This document shows, piece by piece, positions 1-5,117 of a DNA stretch of 8,449 bases. This DNA comes from Nitrospirota bacterium. Lineage in GTDB: Bacteria; Nitrospirota; JAOUDF01. The DNA lies in the NCBI GenBank assembly GCA_029859385.1, contig JAOUDF010000111.1, positions 1 through 8,449 on the forward strand. Direction: 5' to 3'. How positions within the stretch are numbered: the first letter of the stretch is position 1; the number at the start of each line of letters is the position of its first letter. A program made the translations under genes and the position numbers. Under the pieces are notes generated by a model, which worked only from the letters and a program-made list of their open reading frames with translations, had not been told where the DNA came from and searched no databases.

Positions 1-1
1 T

Positions 2-118
2 GCATTTCTATATAACAAACAATATATGACACGCATGCTGGAAAAGGGATACATCCTTAAAGACACAGAGGGGATAATGTCACAGGCCAGAATTTCGATA
101 GGAATTGTACGGAAATAG
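2..118 (+). CDS. 3' end of an unrecognised gene, probably phage head module
   Basis: The left edge cuts this gene. 38 codons remain in the frame beginning at base 2, ending at TAG 116-118. The visible C-terminus starts AFLYNKQYMTRML and ends ARISIGIVRK, a mixed helical then beta-like stretch with no diagnostic motif. I do not recognise the family. Its place directly upstream of a tail module suggests a head or head-tail-joining protein, but that is inference from position only. It could also be a chance open frame, since only 117 bases are visible. No terminator follows before the next gene at 179. Confidence 0.45.
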   Translation, partial: AFLYNKQYMTRMLEKGYILKDTEGIMSQARISIGIVRK

Positions 119-178
119 AAGTCACAGTCGATGGCCGTAAAGCAGCCTAACACTTATGATGCTTATGAAAGGTGAGAA

Positions 179-802
179 ATGAAGAGACATATTGAGTTTA
201 TTTCTATGGCTTTCATTGTGTTTTTAGTGCCTTTTGTTGTCAGTTGTTCAAATATTCAAAATGAAATAATTACTATTGATAACGAATATGAGTTGTTATC
301 AAAAGCATATAGAACCCTCAATGAATCGGAAAAAGGTTATTTGATCGCTGGCGTATTTACATATAAATCGATCAATGTAGACGTTAAAGGAAGAACTGTT
401 GGGCAGATTATTGAGATAGGCCGTAAAGCAACCGAATCAGCTATTTTAAAAGGGGGGGCTATAGATGAAAAACATTTTTTTACTATATCAAAAGAATCTC
501 TTGGCAGTCTGTATGCTTATTTGAAAGAAACAAAGCTTAAGAGTAAAATAGATTCCATTGTTCCCGCTCTTTTTAAACAAAAATATGGACACCCACCGTC
601 CGGGCCTGTGTGTAAGATCGAAGAAATAAGTAAGACCGGCAGATATAAGATATATTATGAAGCCACCGATGGAAATTGTTTTGATTTTTCTCGAACGAAT
701 TTTATTGCATCCCGCTTTTCCGATGAGACAATGGTAGTATCTTTACAGGAATTAGGATTAAGTAAAGAGTTAGAACAGTGCAAGTTATTCTGGGAAGATT
801 AA
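179..802 (+). CDS. putative phage-encoded lipoprotein (moron-like cargo gene)
   Basis: The 207-residue product begins with a type II signal peptide: basic MKRH, a hydrophobic stretch at about residues 9-21 and a lipobox ending VVSC, with the lipidated cysteine at residue 23. The mature part is soluble and mixed charge, with two further cysteines near the middle and end, and I recognise no enzymatic motif. The start is supported by AAAGGTGAG a few bases upstream. By eye the gene is clearly more AT-rich than the tail genes downstream, with many AAA, ATA and TTT codons, as is typical of cargo genes acquired by phages. Known phage lipoproteins of this kind act in superinfection exclusion or lysogenic conversion of the host envelope. 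That role is a suggestion from context, not shown by sequence. A run of seven G at 452-458 falls in a Lys-Gly-Gly-Ala stretch. Confidence 0.75.
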   Translation: MKRHIEFISMAFIVFLVPFVVSCSNIQNEIITIDNEYELLSKAYRTLNESEKGYLIAGVFTYKSINVDVKGRTVGQIIEIGRKATESAILKGGAIDEKHFFTISKESLGSLYAYLKETKLKSKIDSIVPALFKQKYGHPPSGPVCKIEEISKTGRYKIYYEATDGNCFDFSRTNFIASRFSDETMVVSLQELGLSKELEQCKLFWED

Positions 803-809
803 AAACCTC

Positions 810-839
810 TTGACATCTCGTTTTGTTTCTTAGTATGCT
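810..839 (+). promoter_or_regulatory. possible sigma70-type promoter
   Basis: A perfect -35 hexamer TTGACA lies at 810-815, 18 bases before TATGCT at 834-839, which matches the -10 consensus at four of six positions. Transcription would start near 846, right at the beginning of the direct repeat and the structured leader. The site lies only eight bases after the lipoprotein stop codon. The perfect -35 is notable, but a single match of this type can occur by chance. Confidence 0.35.
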
Positions 840-843
840 GTTC

Positions 844-860
844 ATATCAAAACTTTCTGG
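844..860 (+). repeat. direct repeat, left copy
   Basis: ATATCAAAACTTTCTGG here recurs at 1045-1060 as ATATCAAAATTTCTGG, identical except for one missing C. The left copy sits at the start of the putative leader transcript and the right copy runs into the ribosome binding site of the gene at 1070. The core CTTTCTGG is also perfectly complementary to CCAGAAAG at 1007-1014. The two copies may be alternative pairing partners, or the scar of a roughly 200-base insertion or duplication. Confidence 0.7.
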
Positions 861-872
861 GGCTGTCTCCGG

Positions 873-912
873 CCTCCGTTGAAGTTAAAACGGAAAGGAG
901 TTTTTTATTTTT
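873..912 (+). terminator. intrinsic terminator after the lipoprotein gene
   Basis: CCTCCGTT at 873-880 pairs with AACGGA-aa-GG at 889-898, giving eight base pairs with a two-A bulge and an eight-base loop. It is followed by TTTTTTATTTTT at 901-912. The hairpin plus U-tract is a good rho-independent terminator for the lipoprotein transcript. If the promoter at 810-839 is real, the same hairpin would stop that transcript after about 65 nt and could work as an attenuator. CCGGCC at 869-874 can instead pair with GGCCGG at 915-920, which would break the foot of the hairpin. Confidence 0.6.
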
Positions 913-1032
913 GGGGCCGGGAGCTTTAGTTAATCCCGGTTGTCCGGGAATTTAACTGTAAACCCGATACCCCGAGTGTCCACTAACCGCGAGGCGTGGG
1001 CGGCTTCCAGAAAGTCCGTGATAGCACTCGGG
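913..1032 (+). ncRNA. structured RNA candidate A (leader of the 1070 gene)
   Basis: Two adjoining hairpin domains are visible. In the first, CGGG at 918-921 pairs with CCCG at 963-966. Next comes an internal loop, AGC facing GU, then UUU with AAA, AGUUAA 928-933 with UUAACU 952-957, and UCCCGG 934-939 with CCGGGA 944-949 closing a UUGU loop. In the second, CCCGAGUG 971-978 pairs perfectly with CACUCGGG 1025-1032 around a 46-base multi-element loop. The outer GGGG 913-916 can also pair with CCCC 970-973, competing with the second stem. The internal-loop module recurs twice in the non-coding stretch at 2268-2384. I do not recognise a named riboswitch or phage RNA family. It could be a cis-regulatory leader, a small RNA or a protein-binding site. 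Confidence 0.6.
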
Positions 1033-1063
1033 CTTTATGCCTGAATATCAAAATTTCTGGAGG
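1004..1063 (+). promoter_or_regulatory. ribosome-binding-site sequestering pairing in the leader
   Basis: CTTCCAGAAA at 1004-1013 is complementary over ten pairs, one of them G-U, to TTTCTGGAGG at 1054-1063, which contains the GGAGG Shine-Dalgarno core of the gene at 1070. The same strand pairs over nine bases with ACTTTCTGG at 852-860. The two pairings exclude each other, as expected for a translational on/off switch. Because 1004-1013 lies inside the loop of the 971-978/1025-1032 stem, the sequestered state would be a pseudoknot. This is seen as complementarity only; its function is inferred. Confidence 0.45.
1045..1060 (+). repeat. direct repeat, right copy
   Basis: ATATCAAAATTTCTGG matches the left copy at 844-860 with a single-base deletion. 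Its last bases lead directly into GGAGGTGAGG, the ribosome binding site of the next gene. Confidence 0.7.
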
Positions 1064-1069
1064 TGAGGC

Positions 1070-1306
1070 ATGACACCTGACGTAAAAGAGCAGTTCAATA
1101 GTAACATCCTTTTTGTCCTGTCGTTTCTCGATCAAATCCGTGTTCTTGGCAACCATGATCTTCTTAATGAGATCTCCGGTCCCGGCATAGCCTGTATGGC
1201 GGATGAGGCGAGGGAGAAGATGTTCGCGCTTGACGCCACAGCAAAGGGGCAGCGCTTGCCCCGCAAATCCGGCCTGGCTGTCCTGAAAGGGGGAAGTAAT
1301 GACTGA
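1070..1306 (+). CDS. small protein of unknown function, coupled to the regulator gene
   Basis: The 78-residue product is preceded by a very strong Shine-Dalgarno sequence, GGAGGTGAGG, close to the ATG, and its stop codon overlaps the next gene's start by eight bases, so the two are probably translated together. The N-terminal half is predicted to be helical, with hydrophobic residues spaced as in an amphipathic helix (NILFVLSFLDQIRVL). The C-terminus is basic and glycine-rich (RLPRKSGLAVLKGG). I recognise no domain. Size and coupling would suit an accessory partner of the 321-residue putative regulator, or a small head-tail connector protein, but neither can be shown. The leader in front of it is unusually long and structured, suggesting controlled expression. 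Confidence 0.7.
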   Translation: MTPDVKEQFNSNILFVLSFLDQIRVLGNHDLLNEISGPGIACMADEAREKMFALDATAKGQRLPRKSGLAVLKGGSND

Positions 1307-2264
1307 ACGCACGGAACTCAATATCAGCACCATCGGGGACCTTCAACTGGCCCTCATAGAAAACGACAATTCTGCTATTAAACGGTACATTGAACACATC
1401 GACCGTGAGACTGCCAACGCTGCCATACAGCAGGCCGGGGAGCATTTCGGCTTCCCGACAGTCGAAATTGAGGGGGTGTTTCGCACCTCTTCAGGGCATC
1501 TGGCAAGGGTTTTTGGGTACAAAAGGTCTGATTTCCTTGTGAAATTGCTCAAAAGATATGGAATCTCGGGTGTAAATATAGCTGGATTCCGCCATGATGG
1601 AGGAATCAAAATACATGAATCTCTGGAATTAAACCCCCAAGATCATAAATCCATCCTCTACGACTGGCCCGCTTTCCTGATCGGCGGGATGAACAGCACC
1701 AATGAAGAGGCGCAGGCCGTGCAGGGCTATCTCCTGAAGGCGGAGCGTGTGGCGCGGATCTCCATCGTGGCCATAAAAAAAGGGCAGGTGGCAAACGGTT
1801 TTCCCGATCCGGCCACAGGCGCGGTCATGGCGAAGCTCGCCAACTTCGCCTGGCGGGGCAACCCGATAGCCTCATATATCCTTGAGAATACATACAACGT
1901 GCCTGTGGGCCAACTCCTTCACCAGACAGACCCCCTGCTTTCTGAGACCTCCGGAACGATCTCACAGTACCTGCATTTTATTTGCACTGACAATATGACC
2001 GGCCACGGGCTCAAGGTGGTCAAGACCAATAAGGGTTATGCCGTCACCGGCACGCCTGAACTTTTTCACAGGAGCTTTATAGAGGCAGCCCGGAAACACC
2101 ATCTGACACAGTTTTTCAGCAGCGTTGTCAGCCTGGGCGCGATCATTGCCCGCGAGACTGACGCGCTTGAGCTCCTCGGCTGGAGGCGAACAGCCCGGAA
2201 GGTCCAGGGTTATCACCATTATACATATGAATATACACCGATAGAAGAAGAAACAGAGAACTGA
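1299..2264 (+). CDS. putative phage regulator: antirepressor-like N-terminal half, winged-helix-like C-terminus
   Basis: The 321-residue product starts at an ATG with AAAGGGGGGAAG just upstream, inside the end of the previous gene. Residues 57-100 (GVFRTSSGHLARVFGYKRSD, followed by a basic helix) resemble the first half of Bro-N/ORF6N-type antirepressor domains. Residues 121-152 (WPAFLIGGMNSTNEEAQAVQ then GYLLKAE) resemble their second conserved block, in which a GM motif is followed by an R/Q-xYLL-x-E helix. Residues 270-312, with AIIARETDALELLGWRRTAR and then KVQGYHHYTYEY, look like a terminal winged helix of the kind found at the end of phage primases and regulators. A DNA-binding regulatory role is therefore likely, though unproven. 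Such a gene is out of place between head and tail genes. Codons near 1550-1650 are more AT-rich than the flanks, hinting at mosaic origin. An alternative is an uncharacterised virion-associated protein. Confidence 0.65.
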   Translation: MTERTELNISTIGDLQLALIENDNSAIKRYIEHIDRETANAAIQQAGEHFGFPTVEIEGVFRTSSGHLARVFGYKRSDFLVKLLKRYGISGVNIAGFRHDGGIKIHESLELNPQDHKSILYDWPAFLIGGMNSTNEEAQAVQGYLLKAERVARISIVAIKKGQVANGFPDPATGAVMAKLANFAWRGNPIASYILENTYNVPVGQLLHQTDPLLSETSGTISQYLHFICTDNMTGHGLKVVKTNKGYAVTGTPELFHRSFIEAARKHHLTQFFSSVVSLGAIIARETDALELLGWRRTARKVQGYHHYTYEYTPIEEETEN

Positions 2265-2267
2265 AAC

Positions 2268-2384
2268 CGGCGGGAGCTTTGGTCAACATTTACCGCTTCC
2301 GCAGGGGCGCTGATCGTAAACCATTTACGGGCGCTTTGATCACCTTCTGCCGGTAAAGTAAACGTTCTGACTGTAAACCCGCCG
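2268..2384 (+). ncRNA. structured RNA candidate B (after the regulator gene)
   Basis: The 117 bases can fold into one long hairpin. CGGCGGG 2268-2274 pairs with CCCGCCG 2378-2384. The AGC/GU internal loop follows, then UUU/AAA, GGUCA 2281-2285 with UGACU 2368-2372 (one G-U), UUUACCG 2289-2295 with CGGUAAA 2351-2357, and GCAGGGG 2301-2307 with CCUUCUGC 2344-2350. A terminal hairpin UGAUC 2311-2315 with GAUCA 2338-2342 carries a second copy of the module (CGC facing GU, UUU/AAA, GG/CC) with strand order reversed. It begins four bases after the regulator's stop codon, so it may be a 3'-UTR structure or a processed small RNA. The sequence relationship to candidate A, with compensating base changes, argues for selection on RNA structure. 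Confidence 0.6.
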
Positions 2385-2391
2385 AACACTC

Positions 2392-2430
2392 CATAGGGGC
2401 AATTCATGAATTGCCCCTATGTCTTTTCTT
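2392..2430 (+). terminator. perfect 30-base palindrome with U-rich tail, likely terminator
   Basis: Bases 2392-2421 form a perfect palindrome. The stem CATAGGGGCAATT pairs with AATTGCCCCTATG over 13 pairs around a four-base loop CATG, followed by TCTTTTCTT. This would end transcription from the regulator cassette. The U-tract is interrupted by C, so efficiency is uncertain. Palindromes with an AGGGGC...GCCCCT core also occur as dispersed REP-like repeats in some genomes, so this may be a member of a host repeat family that doubles as a terminator. Confidence 0.65.
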
Positions 2431-2444
2431 CCTGCCGCAATTTG

Positions 2445-2476
2445 TGACATCCGCTGTCAATCCCCCCTGCTAATCT
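2445..2476 (+). promoter_or_regulatory. possible operator and extended -10 in front of the tail operon
   Basis: TGACA at 2445-2449 and TGTCA at 2455-2459 form an inverted repeat with five bases between the arms. Ten bases further on, TGC-TAATCT (TG at 2468-2469, hexamer 2471-2476) resembles an extended -10, though the hexamer matches consensus at only three of six positions and no properly spaced -35 is present. An activator-dependent late promoter would look like this, and the tail genes need some promoter after the terminator at 2392-2430. Transcription would start within a few bases of the ATG at 2485. The evidence is weak. Confidence 0.25.
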
Positions 2477-2484
2477 AACCTCAT

Positions 2485-3060
2485 ATGCTCGATATAAATG
2501 TCACGATAAAAGGCGATAAGATCGTTCTTGAGGGGCTTGGCCGTTTTACAAGGAGCCTTCCCGGAGCTGTCAAAAAAGGGCTTAAAGAAGTTGTCCGGGG
2601 AGTCCATCCTGAAGCCCTTAAATTCCTTTCCGGTCCCGGAAGAAAAAGCAATGTCGGTTACCGCATGAAACGGACCGTCAAGATGCAGGACGGCAATTTT
2701 GACATAAGCAGGTCCAAAAAGAAGATAGCATCCCGCGGTCAATCCTCTTCCCTGGACGCACGGCCCGGAGCGTTTCCTGTCCCTCGTCTGACCGGACACC
2801 TTGCCAGAATGCTCGACTTCCTTGACCCCGGCCAGAGCAAGTCCGCTGAAGGCCACAGTTTCACTGCCGGCGCCCTTGAAGCAGCAGTCTTTGACTCTGC
2901 TGAATACGCGGATATAATCCACGAAGGCCGGGGGTCCTCGGCCAAATTCGGCGAACGCCCGTTCCTCACTGACGCCCTTGAATCCTTTAACCGAGGGGAC
3001 AAGATCAAACAGATCATCGAAGACAAGATCAATGATGCAATGAGAGGTTCAGGATTATGA
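2485..3060 (+). CDS. tail completion / head-tail joining protein, HK97 gp10-like (Mu gpG-like)
   Basis: The 191-residue product shows the family's hallmark near the C-terminus: AEYADIIHEGRGSSAKFGER then PFLTDALESF, corresponding to the A-Y-A-x-x-x-E-x-G ... RPFL-x-x-A pattern of HK97 gp10-like and virion morphogenesis proteins. The N-terminus has a hydrophobic-basic pattern and a helix with LPGAVKKGLKEVV, also usual in these proteins. They sit at the head-tail interface or complete the tail end. The stop codon overlaps the next start as ATGA at 3057-3060, and the downstream neighbour is the expected tail terminator. No Shine-Dalgarno sequence is visible before the ATG at 2485, where the preceding bases are pyrimidine-rich, unlike every other gene here. 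Leaderless translation is possible. Length is within the usual range. Confidence 0.8.
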   Translation: MLDINVTIKGDKIVLEGLGRFTRSLPGAVKKGLKEVVRGVHPEALKFLSGPGRKSNVGYRMKRTVKMQDGNFDISRSKKKIASRGQSSSLDARPGAFPVPRLTGHLARMLDFLDPGQSKSAEGHSFTAGALEAAVFDSAEYADIIHEGRGSSAKFGERPFLTDALESFNRGDKIKQIIEDKINDAMRGSGL

Positions 3061-3497
3061 ACAGCCTGACGACCGACCTTGACAAATTGGTTGCGCTGAT
3101 CGCAAACAATTCGGCCCTGCAAGCATTCTGCAAGGCGAAGTGGCGGAATCCGCTTACAGTGAAAAAGACATACAAACGTCGTGAAGAGCTCCACCTTTCC
3201 CAGCTTCCCATTATCATGATTACAAGACCCTCCGTGAAAAAATCCTTCCTCACAGGCGCGAGAGACGGCACACACACTCTCATGCTGTATTGCGGTTTTC
3301 CCCAGGAGAACCCCAATAAAATTCAAAACGAATTCGTAGAGTTTGAAGAAAAGATAGACGACGCACTGCTGTCGGTGCATCCTGAATCAATCGGCTTTAA
3401 AAGCATTGCTCCTGTTTCATCCGTGAATGATGAAGGGAAATATAAACCTGCATGTTTCATAGTGATGGAGGTCGAAGTGCAGCACAGGAGAATGTGA
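3057..3497 (+). CDS. tail terminator protein
   Basis: The 146-residue product follows the tail-completion gene with a four-base ATGA overlap and precedes the tail tube gene, the standard position of the tail terminator (lambda gpU-like role: a ring capping the finished tail tube and joining it to the head). Its layout fits: an N-terminal helical segment (LDKLVALIANNSALQAFC), a central beta region (QLPIIMITRPSV), a helix with EFVEFEEKIDDALLSV, and a final beta strand ACFIVMEVEVQHR. The assignment rests on gene order, size and fold-like pattern more than on a sharp motif. Confidence 0.65.
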   Translation: MNSLTTDLDKLVALIANNSALQAFCKAKWRNPLTVKKTYKRREELHLSQLPIIMITRPSVKKSFLTGARDGTHTLMLYCGFPQENPNKIQNEFVEFEEKIDDALLSVHPESIGFKSIAPVSSVNDEGKYKPACFIVMEVEVQHRRM

Positions 3498-3546
3498 TCC
3501 CAATAAAGGGGCGGTCCACTGACTGCCCGGCTTACAGGAGGTAAAG

Positions 3547-3699
3547 ATGTCTGAGAATTTCAGTAACACCGTCAATGACGCGCATGAAACGAAAGTCATA
3601 ACCAGAGATGGAGAAAATAAACCCCTGAAATCCACCAATGCAAAGGGTGGTAAAGGCGGGTCAAAAGAGGAGGTAAAGAACAATGCAGACGAATCGTAG
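3547..3699 (+). CDS. small hydrophilic tail-region protein
   Basis: This is a 50-residue open frame from ATG 3547 to TAG 3697-3699 with an excellent Shine-Dalgarno sequence, AGGAGG, five bases before the ATG. The product is highly polar and lysine-, asparagine- and glycine-rich (KSTNAKGGKGGSKEEVKNN), with no hydrophobic core, so it is probably disordered. Its last 17 bases overlap the start of the major tail protein gene, and its codons carry that gene's ribosome binding site, which suggests translational coupling. Small undefined genes at this position are common in siphoviruses. I can give no function. Confidence 0.65.
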   Translation: MSENFSNTVNDAHETKVITRDGENKPLKSTNAKGGKGGSKEEVKNNADES

Positions 3700-4624
3700 A
3701 CTCATAGCCGCAAAACCCGAGGCCGTGGAAGGCACCGGAGAGACCCTGCTGGCTGCTGACGGCGGGATCCTCGCCCTTAACGTGAAGGTCGATGTTGACA
3801 TAAAGATGCTCCCGAGGAACGTGACAAAGGCCAGTCTGGGCAAGCGGGCGGACGTCCCGGGGTCGAGGCTGGCAAGGATCACCTTCAGGGCGGAGATGAA
3901 GGGGCCGGGCTCGGCATATTCCACCACAGTGAAACCTGCGCTCAGCCCGTATCTCAGGGGATGCGGATATGCAGAGACAGTGGACGCTACGCCCGGAACA
4001 GAAAAAACCACCTATGTCCCGGCATCAACCGGCGCCCCGTCATTGACTATCTGGAGTTATGAGGACGGGGTCATAAAGAAGCTCATCGGCTGCCGCGGCA
4101 ACGTGAAGTTCTCTACAGAGGCAGGCGGGATAGTCTATGCAGACTTTGATTTCATCGGCGTCTGGGACGGGCTTGTGGACGGAGCAATGCTTGCGCCTAC
4201 ATTTGAGGGCACGACCCCGCCAGTTTTCCTTAACGGCAGTTTCACGATCGATTCGTATGCCGCGATCATCAAGGGGTTCAATATTGACCGTGCGAACAAG
4301 TTATATCTGCGGGAGAGCGCCAATGCGTCATCCGGATATCTCTCGGCGGTAATAACCGACCGGGACTTCAACGGCAGCATCGATCCCGAAATGGTGCTGA
4401 AGGCAACATACGATTGGTACGGCAAATGGCAGGCCGGCACGCCCGGAGCGCTGTCCATCGGCTATGTGGGCGCCACTCAGTACAATAAATTCAAGATCAC
4501 CGGCCCGAAGGCGCAGTACCGCAAGGTCTCTGACGCTGACAGAGAGGGACAGACGGTTGCAGACACGGCTTTTCAGCTTGCTGAAAACACCGGTGATGAT
4601 GAAATGCAGATCGAGTTTGCGTAG
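3683..4624 (+). CDS. major tail tube protein
   Basis: The 313-residue product forms the tail tube. The sequence is beta-rich, opens with an N-terminal segment typical of tube proteins (NRRLIAAKPEAVEGTGETLL), and contains FSTEAGGIVYADFDFIGVWD, matching the G-x-x-x-x-x-F-x-F-x-G-x-W/Y strand pair common in this family. The C-terminus ends in a strand with DDEMQIEFA. It is preceded by GAGGAGG at a suitable distance inside the upstream small gene. Position between tail terminator and chaperone is canonical, and its length is on the large side for siphovirus tube proteins, as expected for ones with an extra surface domain. Tube monomers stack as hexameric rings around the tape measure protein. Confidence 0.85.
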   Translation: MQTNRRLIAAKPEAVEGTGETLLAADGGILALNVKVDVDIKMLPRNVTKASLGKRADVPGSRLARITFRAEMKGPGSAYSTTVKPALSPYLRGCGYAETVDATPGTEKTTYVPASTGAPSLTIWSYEDGVIKKLIGCRGNVKFSTEAGGIVYADFDFIGVWDGLVDGAMLAPTFEGTTPPVFLNGSFTIDSYAAIIKGFNIDRANKLYLRESANASSGYLSAVITDRDFNGSIDPEMVLKATYDWYGKWQAGTPGALSIGYVGATQYNKFKITGPKAQYRKVSDADREGQTVADTAFQLAENTGDDEMQIEFA

Positions 4625-4655
4625 AGCGCAAATGAACCACACATAAGGGAGGCAT

Positions 4656-5117
4656 ATGTCGGGACCAAAAGAGTTCAGTTACAAAATAGGAAATAAGAAA
4701 TACGTCCAGAAGGCGCTTGTCCTCGGCCAGATCAGGCAGTTGACAGGCCTTCTGGACGGCGTTGTTCTTCCGTCAGACACCTCGGACATTGTCGCGTGGG
4801 TCCGGGTGCTCGGCAATAAGCTCCCCGGCGCCATAGCCGTTGTCCTGGTGGAGGAAGGCGCGCACCTGAAGGACAAAGACCTGGAACTGTTCACGAGGGA
4901 CATAGAGTTCGAGATCAGTCCTGAGCAGACCATGCAGGTGGTGCAGGATTTTTTCGTCTGCAACCCGATAGCGTCTCTGTTGGAGAATCTAAGCGGGGCG
5001 ATCACAAAGATAACGGAGAGCCAGGGGCCGGCAAAGACTGGATCGAATGCCTTGTCGTCCATCTCTGCGCCGGAGACATCCTTAAAAGAGACAGCATCCT
5101 CTGGGGATACACCTTAA
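4656..5117 (+). CDS. tail assembly chaperone, short form (lambda gpG-like)
   Basis: The 153-residue product lies between the tube and tape measure genes, has a strong AAGGGAGG ribosome binding site, and is helical with a hydrophobic core (AWVRVLGNKLPGAIAVVLVE) and an ISPEQTMQVVQDFFVCNPIA segment characteristic of siphovirus tail chaperones. The last 25 or so residues are polar and low complexity. In lambda the short form coats the tape measure and recruits tube subunits; a minority product extended by a -1 frameshift is also needed. The same arrangement is visible here: a slippery heptamer T-TTT-TTC at 4949-4955 in the correct register (codons 99 and 100, Phe-Phe) and a -1 frame that stays open to 5329. 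Confidence 0.8.
   Translation: MSGPKEFSYKIGNKKYVQKALVLGQIRQLTGLLDGVVLPSDTSDIVAWVRVLGNKLPGAIAVVLVEEGAHLKDKDLELFTRDIEFEISPEQTMQVVQDFFVCNPIASLLENLSGAITKITESQGPAKTGSNALSSISAPETSLKETASSGDTP
4949..4955 (+). other. candidate -1 ribosomal frameshift site TTTTTTC
   Basis: The heptamer reads T TTT TTC in the chaperone frame (Asp-Phe-Phe-Val), a perfect X-XXY-YYZ slippery sequence of the type P2 uses (TTTTTTG) in its tail chaperone gene. Slippage here joins codon 100 to the -1 frame at 4955 and gives a 224-residue product. A second, weaker candidate is G-GCA-AAG at 5030-5036, which resembles lambda GGGAAAG but with poor P-site re-pairing. It is followed by a possible hairpin, TGGAtCGA with TCGTCCA, at about 5039-5061. 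Either site would yield a product of the same length. Confidence 0.5.

Noticed and set aside
131..175. Short open frame of 14 codons starting ATG 131, in frame with the upstream gene after its stop
   Set aside because: It has no ribosome binding site, is too short to support, and nothing shows whether it is the stump of a disrupted gene.
156..182. Eight-codon mini-ORF overlapping the lipoprotein start as ATGA, like a leader peptide
   Set aside because: It is probably a chance product of several ATG triplets, and the lipoprotein has its own ribosome binding site.
980..1003. Compact H-type pseudoknot CCAC/GTGG with CCGC/GCGG
   Set aside because: The two 3' strands would be directly adjacent, leaving no bases to cross the first stem, so the fold is sterically implausible.
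983..1445. Minus-strand open frames of 116 and 93 codons across the leader and cassette start
   Set aside because: They are rich in Arg, Pro and Ser, overlap well-supported plus-strand genes and the structured leader, and have no ribosome binding sites: shadow frames.
2305..2341. Tandem direct repeat GGGCGC(TT)TGATC suggestive of a CRISPR-like or iteron array
   Set aside because: Only two imperfect copies are present, and they are explained by the two halves of a folded RNA module; there is no regular spacer array.
2470..3380. Minus-strand open frames of 150 and 213 codons opposite the tail completion and terminator genes
   Set aside because: The plus-strand frames carry recognisable family motifs and coupled starts; the reverse frames have no motif or start signal.
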